64,000 nucleotides of DNA, taken from assembly GCF_027568395.1 (NCBI RefSeq), contig NZ_JANKZL010000005.1, positions 186,001 to 250,000 of the forward strand. The letters are read 5' to 3'. Below the pieces are notes generated by a model. That model was not told the origin of the DNA. It made no database searches and saw only the letters and a program-made list of their open reading frames with translations. Position 1 is the first letter of the stretch; the number at the start of each line of letters is the position of its first letter. The DNA is from Aminobacter sp. HY435. Its GTDB lineage: Bacteria > Pseudomonadota > Alphaproteobacteria > Rhizobiales > Rhizobiaceae. The position numbers and the translations under genes are program-made. Shown one piece after another: positions 55,880 through 64,000 of the stretch.

Positions 55880-58800
55880 ATGCTTTTGTCACGTTCGCTG
55901 TCGGCGGCGGTGCGTCGTTTCGTTCGGCTTTCGCGAGATGGGGCAGGAGTCGGCCCCTCGAATGAGGCTCCCTCACATTGCCCGGAAAGCGTACCAGCGT
56001 GGCCAAGGCCGCTGATGACCGTCGCCCCGATCCTGTTGACGTTCTGGGCGATGGCTGTGTGTGCGATGGCGTCGCCAGCTCAGGCGCAGACCGTGGTGTT
56101 CCGGGAGGGCTTTGGTTCCGTCGCAAGTCGCCTGCCCACCGCGCTAAGCAATGCCGATACAACGTATGGGACTGCCAGCTGCCTGAACGGCTCGATTCAA
56201 GACGCCGGCGGTGTTTCATCAGATCCAGACGGAACCGCTTATCTTTTCCATAACACTGCCGGTTGCACTTACAGCACAACCCAGCGCGTCTGGTATAATG
56301 TTTCGCCGATCGCGGTAGAACCAAATACGCACTATCGATTTGTCTATAACGTCAAATTGACCCATCCAAGCAACCCGCCGATCCTGATCCAGAACGTCGC
56401 GCCAAATGCGGGCGGATCACTGGCGCTCGGGGCTGCCTCAACGCCGAGCCTCGTTGTGAATACTTGGGTTCAGGGCTATCAGGAGTTCGTAACCGGTCCC
56501 GGCACAACATCAGTCACCTTGTCCATTCGAAACAACCGGACCACGGCGGCCGGCAATGACTTCGGCCTGGATGGGATCGTCCTTCATGACATGAGCCCCA
56601 ACGTAAGCGTTGCCAAAGCGCTGGTCGACGAGGATGTCACGCGCAACAACGTCGCCGAACCCGGCGAGACGCTCACCTACGAGATCACCCTGGCCAACAG
56701 CGGCGCTGGCGCCGCCACGGATTTTGACTTCATCGAGAACGTTCCCGACGGCGCGACGATGACTTCTGTCACCGGCGCCAACGGCTTCACCACGCCGGTG
56801 CAGGGGCCGGCGACGGTCCAGCTCACGGTTCCGCTCGTCGCCGCAGGCGCGACCGAGAAGGTGCGGGTGCAATTCGCGGTCGCGACGCCGATTCCGCTCG
56901 GCGTCACCAGCATCAGGAACCTGATCAGCGGCGGCGACATTCCGCCCGGCTGCACGACCTGCAGCGTGTCGATCCCCACGCCGCCGCCGGTGCCTACCGG
57001 CGTGCCGACCATGTCGTGCACGACCAGCGGCGCCTATTTCAACACGGCCTACAACGGCGCCGGTGGCAAGCTGGTCTCGGGCAAGGATTCGTACTGGGCT
57101 ATCGCAACCACCACCACGCCAGTCACCGGCGCTCCGCCGGCAGGGTTGAGCTACACGGCCGCGACCGTCGTCAGCAATCCGTCGATGAGTTGGATGGTTT
57201 CGCCCTTCGGCAATGCGAACTGGATCGCCCATAGCGCCACGGGCGGGCAAGCGGCCAATCTCGACAGCTTCTACCGCTATCAGTTCAATCTCGATCCAGC
57301 GGTCGATCCTGCCAGCCTCGACCTCAAGATGACATTCTATGCGGACAATGCCGTCCACCAGGTCTGGGTCAACGGAGTTGCCCAGGGCATACAGTCCAAC
57401 TACGGCGCGGCCGACCCCTATTACTACGGCGGCTTCTTGGCAGGCGGCGGTGCGACCGGCTCGCTGCGCGGAAACTGGCAGACCGGCCTGAACACCATCG
57501 TGGTGCATTCCAAGTCGGCGCCGGGGTTCCAGGGCCTCATGGCACAGATCAATCCGGTCGAGATCTGCCAGCCCAAGGTCACGCTGCGCAAGGCGGTGGT
57601 GAACGACAACGGCGGCAGCCTGACTCCCGCCGATTTCACGCTGCGCGCCAGCGGACCCAAGGTGGTCGAGGGCGCGATGGGCGCGGCAGTTGTCACCAAT
57701 GCATCCATTCCCGCCGGCACCTACACGCTCAGCGAGGATGCCGTCGCGAGCTACACCAGCGATCAATACAGCTGCGCCGTCGATGGCGCGGCGGCGGTCG
57801 TCGGCAATTCACTGAGCCTGGCAAATGGCCAGAACGCCATCTGCACGATCACCAATGACGACATCGGCCCCAAGCTGACGCTGCTCAAGTCCGTCACCAA
57901 CGACAATGGCGGTACGGCTGTTGCTGCTGATTTCACGCTGACGGCGACGGGCCCGGTCTCGATCTCGGGCATTGCGGGCAGCGCCGCCGTCACCGATGCG
58001 TCGGTTGGCGTAGGAACCTACACACTGGGCGAGGTGAACAGTCCCGGCTACACGACGTGGGACTACAGCTGCGTCGTCAACGGCGCGGCACCCGTCTCCG
58101 GCAACACGGTTGCCCTTGCGCTTGGCGACGAGGCCGTCTGCACGGTGGTCAACGACGACCAGCCAGCGCGGCTGACACTTGCCAAGACCGTCGTCAACGA
58201 CAATGGCGGCGCGGCCGTGCCCGCCGACTTCACGCTTTCGGCCACGGGGCCCACGCCGATCTCCGGCGTGTCGGGGAATGCGGCGGTGACCGCTGTTGCG
58301 GTCGACGCCGGCAGCTACACGCTGTCGGAGGCCAACCTGCCGGGCTACACCGCCGGCACCTATAGCTGCGTCGTCAATGGCGGTGCTGCGGTTTCCGGCA
58401 GCAACCTCGCGCTCGTGCCCGGCGACGTCGCCGTCTGCTCGGTCACCAACGACGACGAGGCGGCGCGGCTGACGCTCGCCAAGACGGTCGCCAACGACAA
58501 TGGCGGGACGGCCCAGGTCTCCGACTTCACGCTGACGGCGACCGGACCAGTGACGATTGCCGGCAAGACCGGCACCCCTGTGGTGACCAGCGCCGAGGTT
58601 CCAGCCGGCACCTACGCGCTGACCGAATCCAACCTGCCTGGCTATGCCGGCGGCGACTATTCCTGCGCGGTGGATGGCGGGGCTGCCGTATCCGGCAACA
58701 GCCTGACGCTCGGCGTCGGCCAGGAGGCCGTCTGCGCGATCGTCAACGACGACATGCCGGCGCGGCTTACGCTGGTGAAGACGGTCACCAACGACAATGG

Positions 58801-61800
58801 CGGTGTTGCGACACCCGCCAACTTCACCCTGACGGCGACCGGTCCGGTCATCGTCTCGGGCGTCACCGGTTCCGCGGCGGTTACGGATGCAGCGGTGCCC
58901 GCCGGCACCTATGTGCTGCGCGAGACCAATTTGCCGGGTTACACCGGCAGCGACTATGCCTGCGTCGTCAATGGCGGCGCAGCCGTTGTCGGCAACACGC
59001 TGGCGCTGGCCAATGGCGACGCGGCGGTCTGCGCCATCGCCAATGACGACCAGCCGGCGACGCTGACGCTCGTCAAGACGCTGGTCAACGACGACGGCGG
59101 CATCGCCGCCGCAACCGACTTCACGCTGTCGGCCACGGGGCCTGCGACGATCACCGGCGAGACCGGATCGGCGGCGGTGACGGCAGTCTCCGTTCCGGCG
59201 GGAAGTTATGTGCTGTCGGAAGCCAACCTGCCCGGATACAGCAGCGGGCCCTTCAGCTGCGTCATCAACGGCGCGCCGCAGGTGTCGGGCAATGCGCTGA
59301 CGCTGGTCAGCGGCGACTCTGCTGTCTGCGAGGTCGTCAACGATGACGTTCCGCCCGCCGTGGCCATCAGGAAGCAACTGACCGGCGAGAGCATGACGGT
59401 CGACGAGGTTCCGCAGCCGGACGAAGTGCTGACCTACCAGATCACGCTGACCAACAGCGGCGGCACGGCGTCGAACTATTCGCTGACAGACGTGCTCGAC
59501 GGCAATGTCGACTTTGTCAGCGCCAGCCATGGCGGCGTGCTCAGCGGCACGGACATCGTCTGGAACGGTCTCACGGTCCCGGCCCATGACGGCACGGCCG
59601 CCGGCGTGCTGGCGCTGACCGTCAGCGTCCAGGTCAAGAACCCGCTGCCGGCGGGCCAGACGACCGTCACCAACATGGCCAAGCAAACCGGCTCGCCCGA
59701 TCCCGACTGCCCGTCCGATCAGTGCGTCCAGATTCCAGCGCCGCCGAAGATCACGATCAAGAAGGCGTTGGTGGGCGAGAGCATCGCGAGCGACCGTCTT
59801 CCCGTGGCCAACGAGGTGCTGACCTATGAGATCGCACTGACCAACACCGGCGGCGCGGCCATCAACTATTCAGTCACCGACGTCCTCGACGCCAACGTCA
59901 CCTTCCAGAGCGCCGACAATGGCGGCGTGGCCAGTGCCGGCGAGGTGGTCTGGAACGGCCTGACCGTTCCGGCGCAGGTCGGAGCCGTGCCCGGCACGCT
60001 GGTGCTGACGGTCAACGTCGTGGTCAACGATCCGCTGGCCGCCGGCGCCATCGTCACCAACCTGGTCAAGGAGACCGGCAAGCCCGATCCGATCTGCCCG
60101 TCCGACCAGTGCGTGCAGATCCCTGATCCCGCGCACATCACCATCCAGAAGTCGCTGGTCGGCGAGTCCGGCGGCACGCTGCCCGGCATTGCCGAGCCGG
60201 GCGAAACGCTGACCTACCGCATCCGCCTGGCCAACAATGGCGGTGCGACCAACAGCTATGCCGTCACCGACAAGCTCGACTCCAACACGCTCTTCTCGTC
60301 CGCCAGCCATGGTGGCGTCGACGTCGGCGGTGCTGTTGAGTGGACCAATCTCGCGGTGCCGGCCTACAGCGCCGGTACCCCCGGCATCCTCGACCTCACG
60401 GTCGTCGTGATCGTCGACGATCCGCTTCCGGTCGGCACCACGGAGGTCGCCAACATCGCCTTGGAGACGGGCCAGCCCGAACCGGACTGCCCCTCCGCGC
60501 AATGCGCCCAGACGCCGACGCCTCCTGTCATCGCCATCGACAAGAAGCTGTCTGGCGAGAGCGGCAGCCGCGTCGGCGTGGCCGAACCCGGCGAGACGCT
60601 GACCTACCAGATCACGCTTACCAACACCGGCGGTGCCGCATCTGGCCATGCCGTGACTGACCGGCTTGATCCAAACGTCTCCTTCGTCAGCGCAAGCGAC
60701 GGCGGCACTTCGAGCGGTAGCGATGTCAACTGGAGCGGCCTTTCGGTTCCGGCCCAGTCCGGCGGCGAGCCGGGAACCCTGGTGCTTACCGTGCGCACCA
60801 AGGTGGCGAGCCCGCTGCCGGTGGGCGTGACCAGCGTGTCGAACATCGCCTTCGAGACCGGCCAGCCCGAACCTTCCTGCCCGTCAGTCCAATGCGTGGA
60901 GCTTCCCACGCCGCCGAACGTGACGATCAAGAAAACGCTGATGTCCGATACCGGCGGCAGCCTGCCGGGTGTCGCCGAGCCGGGCGAAACGCTGGTCTAC
61001 AAGATCACGCTGACCAATACCGGCGGCCCGGCGACCGGCTTTTCGGTCGTCGACAAGCTCGACCCGAACGTGTCCTTCGGCTTCGCCTCTCCCGGCAGCG
61101 TCTGGGACAACGGTTCGACCGTCACCTGGTCGGGACTGAGCGTGCCGCAGCAGGCGGGGGCAACCCCTGGCAAGCTGGAGCTCTTCGTCCATACCATCGT
61201 CAATACCCCGGTCCCGGCCGGCGTGACGAAGATCGGCAACGTGGTCTATGAGACCGGCGAGCCTGAGCCCGTCTGTCCTTCCGACCAGTGCGTGTCCTTG
61301 CCGACACCGCCTGCGATCACCATCGCCAAGGCGCTCACCGGCGAGAGCGGCAGCCGTGCCGGCATCGCCGAGCCGGGCGAGACGCTGACCTATACGATCA
61401 CGCTGACCAATGTCGGCGGGGCCGCGACCGGTTATGCTGTTACCGATAGTCTCGACGCCAATGTGACCTTTGCCAATGCCAGCGACGGCGGCGCGCTTTC
61501 CGGCAGCGACGTCAACTGGAGCGGCCTGTCCGTTCCGGCCCAGATCGGTGTCGTGCCAGGCACGCGCACGCTGGTCGTCCGCACCAGGGTCAAGGATCCG
61601 CTGCCGGTTGGGGTAACCAAGGTCTCGAACATCGCGGTGAAGACCGGCGATCCGCTGCCGTCCTGCCCCTCGGCCCAGTGTGTGGAGATTCCGACCCCGC
61701 CCGCGGTCAGCGCGAGTAAGCAGCTTACCGGCGAAAGCATCGGCGTCGACACGATCGCCGAGCCCGGCGAGACGCTGACCTATACGATCACGCTGACCAA

Positions 61801-64000
61801 TGCCGGCGGCACCGACTTTGCGGGCTACAGGCTGACGGAGAATGTGCCGGCGGGTGCGACCCTGACCTCGGTCACGGGAGCTTCCGGCTTCACCGCCCCT
61901 GTGTCCGGCGCGGCGGCACTTGACCTCACCGTGGCGTCGGTTCCGGCCAACAGCAGCGCCGTAGTCACCGTGACCTTCCTGGTGGCCGATCCGCTGCCGG
62001 CCGGGACGACGCAGGTTACCAACACGATCTCTGGCGGCGACCTGCCGCCCGACTGCGCCGCCGCCTGCGCGGTGACGACGCTGACGCCGGCCAAGGTGAC
62101 GGTCGACAAGCGCTTGACCGGTGAGAGCTTCGCCGTCAACGGCGTGGCGCAGCCTGGCGAGGTGCTGACCTATGCCATCACGCTGACCAATGCCGGGGGC
62201 ACTGCGTTCACGAACTTCGACCTGACGGAGAACGTGCCGGCGGGTGCGACGCTGACCTCGGTCACGGGTGCTTCCGGCTTCACCGCGCCCGTCGCTGGGC
62301 CTGGCACCGCCGACCTCGTGGTCGCTACGGTTCCGGCCAACGGAACGGCGACTGTGACCGTCCGGTTCACCGTCGACGATCCGCTCGCCGACGGCGTGGC
62401 CTCGATCGTCAACACCGTCTCGGGCGGCGACATCGATCCCGCCTGCGCGACCTGTTCGGTGACGACGCCGACCGCGCCCAAGGTGACGGTGGCCAAGGCA
62501 CTGACGGCCGAGAGCATCGCCGCTGACAGCACGGCCCAGCCGGGCGAGGTGCTGACCTACACGATCACGCTGACCAACGCCGGCGGCTCCGATTTCGCCG
62601 GCTTCGACCTCACCGAAAACGTGCCGGTAGGGGCAACGCTGACTTCGGTCACTGGAGCGTCGGGCTTCGGCTCGGCGGTCGCCGGTCCGGGCACCGCCAA
62701 TCTCAGCGTCGCCACGGTTCCAGCCAACGACACGGCAACGGTGACGGTCGTCTTCACCGTCGACGATCCGCTCGCCGATGGCCTGGCGGCCATCGTCAAC
62801 ACGGTGTCCGGCGGCGACATCGATCCTGCCTGCACGACCTGCTCGGTGACGGTGCCGACCGGACCCAAGATGACGGTGGCCAAGGCGTTGACCGACGAAA
62901 GTATCGCGGTCAACGATATCGCTGAGCCCGGGGAGGTGCTGACCTACACCATTACGCTCACCAATGCCGGCGGCTCGGCCTTCACCAACTTCGACTTCAC
63001 CGAGAACGTGCCGGCAGGGGCGACGCTGACTTCGGTCACAGGCGCTACCGGCTTCACCGCCGCGGTCGCCGGGCCGGGCACGCTCGACCTCACTGTGGCT
63101 ACCGTGCCCGCCAACGATACGGCCACGGTCACCATCGAGTTCACCATCGCCGACCCGATCCCTGCCGGGCTCACGGAGATCGCCAACACCATCTCGGGCG
63201 GCGACCTCGATCCCGCCTGCACCACCTGCGAGGTGACCACGCCGACCGCCAAGCCGGAGCTTAAGATCGTCAAGTCGGGTGCCTATGAGGATACCGACGG
63301 CAGCGGCAGCCCGACGCCGGGCGACAGGCTGTCCTACAGCTTCGTCGTCACCAACACCGGCAACCTTGCGCTCGACAACGTCGACCCAGTCGATGCAGGC
63401 CCGATCTTCAATGGTCAGCCCGCCGGCGGCAGCCTGTCGGCGATAACGCCAGCGCCGTTGACGCTTGCGCCCGGTGCGGCACAGACCTTCACGGCGACCT
63501 ACGACCTGACGCAAGCCGACATCGACAATGCTGCCGGCATCGATGACGGCGTCGACAACACGGCCCGGGCCCGCGGCTACCGCAACGGCGTCATCGTCCC
63601 GTCGAACCTGGTGGAATCGAACGACAGCATCGCGCTTCTGGCGCTGCCTGCCGCTGCTCCGTCTGATATCACCGTGACCAAGCAGGCCGGCTTGCGCTTC
63701 ATCCGCATCGGCGAGAAGGCGCCTTACACGATCACGGTGACCAACAACTCCGTGGCCCGGGTGAGCGGCCTGACCGTCACCGACGTGATGCCTGCCGGCT
63801 TCCGCTTCGTCGAGGGCTCGGCGACCGTCGACGGTGTCGCGGTGACGCCTGCCGTCAACGGCCGCAACATCGTGTTCGAGAACCTGGCGCTGAATGGCAG
63901 CGGCAAGATCGAGATCCGCCTGCAGCTGATGGCGCTGAGCTCGGCCGGACCCGGCAAGCACATCAACACGGCGATCGCGACAGACGATGACGGCAACCCG
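55880..64000 (+). CDS. Giant secreted repeat protein with SpaA-like and DUF11 domains (3' end outside window)
   Basis: One continuous + strand frame without a stop from 55880 to the window end, at least 2707 residues. GAGGGGG lies about 6 bases before the ATG. A long N-terminus precedes a signal core (LMTVAPILLTFWAMAVCAMA, cleavage near AQA-QTV); ATG at 56015 is an alternative start. Then come: a beta-sandwich-like domain (to about 56596), one DUF11 repeat (56597 to about 57000), a second sandwich-like domain (to 57571), six SpaA-like repeats (57572-59350), and DUF11-type repeats (59351 to the end). Such proteins are exported surface or matrix adhesins, often OmpA- or beta-barrel-anchored at their C-terminus, not seen here. 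Confidence 0.88.
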   Translation, partial: MLLSRSLSAAVRRFVRLSRDGAGVGPSNEAPSHCPESVPAWPRPLMTVAPILLTFWAMAVCAMASPAQAQTVVFREGFGSVASRLPTALSNADTTYGTASCLNGSIQDAGGVSSDPDGTAYLFHNTAGCTYSTTQRVWYNVSPIAVEPNTHYRFVYNVKLTHPSNPPILIQNVAPNAGGSLALGAASTPSLVVNTWVQGYQEFVTGPGTTSVTLSIRNNRTTAAGNDFGLDGIVLHDMSPNVSVAKALVDEDVTRNNVAEPGETLTYEITLANSGAGAATDFDFIENVPDGATMTSVTGANGFTTPVQGPATVQLTVPLVAAGATEKVRVQFAVATPIPLGVTSIRNLISGGDIPPGCTTCSVSIPTPPPVPTGVPTMSCTTSGAYFNTAYNGAGGKLVSGKDSYWAIATTTTPVTGAPPAGLSYTAATVVSNPSMSWMVSPFGNANWIAHSATGGQAANLDSFYRYQFNLDPAVDPASLDLKMTFYADNAVHQVWVNGVAQGIQSNYGAADPYYYGGFLAGGGATGSLRGNWQTGLNTIVVHSKSAPGFQGLMAQINPVEICQPKVTLRKAVVNDNGGSLTPADFTLRASGPKVVEGAMGAAVVTNASIPAGTYTLSEDAVASYTSDQYSCAVDGAAAVVGNSLSLANGQNAICTITNDDIGPKLTLLKSVTNDNGGTAVAADFTLTATGPVSISGIAGSAAVTDASVGVGTYTLGEVNSPGYTTWDYSCVVNGAAPVSGNTVALALGDEAVCTVVNDDQPARLTLAKTVVNDNGGAAVPADFTLSATGPTPISGVSGNAAVTAVAVDAGSYTLSEANLPGYTAGTYSCVVNGGAAVSGSNLALVPGDVAVCSVTNDDEAARLTLAKTVANDNGGTAQVSDFTLTATGPVTIAGKTGTPVVTSAEVPAGTYALTESNLPGYAGGDYSCAVDGGAAVSGNSLTLGVGQEAVCAIVNDDMPARLTLVKTVTNDNGGVATPANFTLTATGPVIVSGVTGSAAVTDAAVPAGTYVLRETNLPGYTGSDYACVVNGGAAVVGNTLALANGDAAVCAIANDDQPATLTLVKTLVNDDGGIAAATDFTLSATGPATITGETGSAAVTAVSVPAGSYVLSEANLPGYSSGPFSCVINGAPQVSGNALTLVSGDSAVCEVVNDDVPPAVAIRKQLTGESMTVDEVPQPDEVLTYQITLTNSGGTASNYSLTDVLDGNVDFVSASHGGVLSGTDIVWNGLTVPAHDGTAAGVLALTVSVQVKNPLPAGQTTVTNMAKQTGSPDPDCPSDQCVQIPAPPKITIKKALVGESIASDRLPVANEVLTYEIALTNTGGAAINYSVTDVLDANVTFQSADNGGVASAGEVVWNGLTVPAQVGAVPGTLVLTVNVVVNDPLAAGAIVTNLVKETGKPDPICPSDQCVQIPDPAHITIQKSLVGESGGTLPGIAEPGETLTYRIRLANNGGATNSYAVTDKLDSNTLFSSASHGGVDVGGAVEWTNLAVPAYSAGTPGILDLTVVVIVDDPLPVGTTEVANIALETGQPEPDCPSAQCAQTPTPPVIAIDKKLSGESGSRVGVAEPGETLTYQITLTNTGGAASGHAVTDRLDPNVSFVSASDGGTSSGSDVNWSGLSVPAQSGGEPGTLVLTVRTKVASPLPVGVTSVSNIAFETGQPEPSCPSVQCVELPTPPNVTIKKTLMSDTGGSLPGVAEPGETLVYKITLTNTGGPATGFSVVDKLDPNVSFGFASPGSVWDNGSTVTWSGLSVPQQAGATPGKLELFVHTIVNTPVPAGVTKIGNVVYETGEPEPVCPSDQCVSLPTPPAITIAKALTGESGSRAGIAEPGETLTYTITLTNVGGAATGYAVTDSLDANVTFANASDGGALSGSDVNWSGLSVPAQIGVVPGTRTLVVRTRVKDPLPVGVTKVSNIAVKTGDPLPSCPSAQCVEIPTPPAVSASKQLTGESIGVDTIAEPGETLTYTITLTNAGGTDFAGYRLTENVPAGATLTSVTGASGFTAPVSGAAALDLTVASVPANSSAVVTVTFLVADPLPAGTTQVTNTISGGDLPPDCAAACAVTTLTPAKVTVDKRLTGESFAVNGVAQPGEVLTYAITLTNAGGTAFTNFDLTENVPAGATLTSVTGASGFTAPVAGPGTADLVVATVPANGTATVTVRFTVDDPLADGVASIVNTVSGGDIDPACATCSVTTPTAPKVTVAKALTAESIAADSTAQPGEVLTYTITLTNAGGSDFAGFDLTENVPVGATLTSVTGASGFGSAVAGPGTANLSVATVPANDTATVTVVFTVDDPLADGLAAIVNTVSGGDIDPACTTCSVTVPTGPKMTVAKALTDESIAVNDIAEPGEVLTYTITLTNAGGSAFTNFDFTENVPAGATLTSVTGATGFTAAVAGPGTLDLTVATVPANDTATVTIEFTIADPIPAGLTEIANTISGGDLDPACTTCEVTTPTAKPELKIVKSGAYEDTDGSGSPTPGDRLSYSFVVTNTGNLALDNVDPVDAGPIFNGQPAGGSLSAITPAPLTLAPGAAQTFTATYDLTQADIDNAAGIDDGVDNTARARGYRNGVIVPSNLVESNDSIALLALPAAAPSDITVTKQAGLRFIRIGEKAPYTITVTNNSVARVSGLTVTDVMPAGFRFVEGSATVDGVAVTPAVNGRNIVFENLALNGSGKIEIRLQLMALSSAGPGKHINTAIATDDDGNP
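57572..59350 (+). repeat. Six tandem SpaA-like (prealbumin-fold) repeats of 99 residues
   Basis: Repeats begin at 57572, 57869, 58166, 58463, 58760 and 59057, each about 297 bases apart with no length change (the last closes three bases short). Each starts with a variant of LTLAKTVVNDNGG, continues ADFTLTATGP, then PAGTYTLSEANLPGYT and YSCVVNGGAAVSGN, and ends VCTVVNDD. Two Cys per repeat (YSC and VC) are conserved and may form a disulfide. Confidence 0.9.
59351..63250 (+). repeat. Ten tandem DUF11-type repeats of about 130 residues
   Basis: Repeats begin near 59351, 59741, 60128, 60521, 60911, 61307, 61697, 62087, 62474 and 62861, with spacing 387-396 bases. Each has an opening like ITIxKxLxGES, then AEPGETLTYTITLTNTGG. 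The first six end in CPSxQC before the next repeat; the last four end SGGD then C-x-x-C or C-x-x-x-C. Two more divergent units follow (from 63251 and 63659). Confidence 0.9.

Noticed and set aside
57809-59686. Open frame of over 600 codons on the - strand opposite the SpaA-like repeats
   Set aside because: Same cause: periodic, low-quality composition and no domain; an antisense shadow.
57572-63250. Regular repeats considered as a CRISPR array
   Set aside because: The period is 297-396 bases inside one coding frame with protein-level conservation, not short repeats with spacers.
60884-63961. Very long open frame (over 1000 codons) on the - strand opposite the repeat protein
   Set aside because: It mirrors the DUF11 repeats in a GC-rich codon pattern, is Arg/Gly/His-rich and has no recognisable domain. 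The + strand frame has clear family motifs.

Overview
The window is about 64 kb of high-GC chromosome from an alphaproteobacterium of the order Hyphomicrobiales (Rhizobiales), most like Mesorhizobium/Aminobacter-type Phyllobacteriaceae. This rests on gene order (ffs-dnaX-ybaB-recR; def-fmt-truA; dapE/dapD; argB-yihA-yidC-rnpA-rpmH), a CycM-type membrane-anchored cytochrome c, rhizobial-type palindromic intergenic repeats, and a DnaX whose zinc-module cysteines are mostly lost. No database was searched; names come from recognisable motifs and gene order.

Layout. 1-1.3 kb: the end of an NlpC/P60 hydrolase and a membrane acyltransferase. 1.4-10.7 kb: a leftward Yej-type peptide/muropeptide ABC importer operon with two paralogous binding proteins (one Sec, one Tat), two permeases, a double ATPase and a terminal 2-hydroxyacid dehydrogenase. 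A VapBC toxin-antitoxin pair with its own promoter sits between the permease and ATPase genes. 10.8-15.7 kb: cytochrome c, kdsB, pheA, a MarR-GNAT fusion, nudC and a HIT protein. 16.1-22.4 kb: SRP RNA, dnaX, ybaB, then an AT-rich two-gene insertion (small unknown protein plus PIN-like nuclease) beside an internally deleted alcohol dehydrogenase, then a SleB-type hydrolase, recR and a lytic transglycosylase. 22.4-28.9 kb: two luciferase-like oxidoreductases, a DUF6481 protein, a guanidinium exporter behind a guanidine-II (mini-ykkC) riboswitch, a CDF transporter, a GFA protein and rmuC.

29-45.3 kb is mostly housekeeping: def, fmt, a GNAT gene, truA, an AsnC regulator divergent from an MFS exporter, dapE, two DUF805 genes, dapD, a LOG-type phosphoribohydrolase overlapping a DUF817 gene tail to tail, a pyrimidine 5'-nucleotidase, a diguanylate cyclase, an EamA transporter, phhA with a divergent Lrp regulator, a DUF1194 protein and argB. 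45.4-52.2 kb: a stress-type cassette (ECF sigma, anti-sigma, fasciclin protein, exported MsrB) and a CatB-like acetyltransferase lie within the usual argB-yihA-yidC-rnpA-rpmH neighbourhood. 52.5-54.2 kb: an orphan histidine kinase and tRNA-Arg(ACG).

54.2-64 kb looks accessory: a gene-poor AT-rich stretch, an AraC regulator, and one enormous secreted protein (at least 2707 residues, running off the window). It has six SpaA-like repeats of exactly 99 residues followed by a long run of DUF11-type repeats. The strongest leads are the small-protein/PIN module at 18.5-19.3 kb, the giant repeat protein, the toxin-antitoxin pair embedded in the importer operon, and the sigma/fasciclin cassette with two matching candidate promoters.
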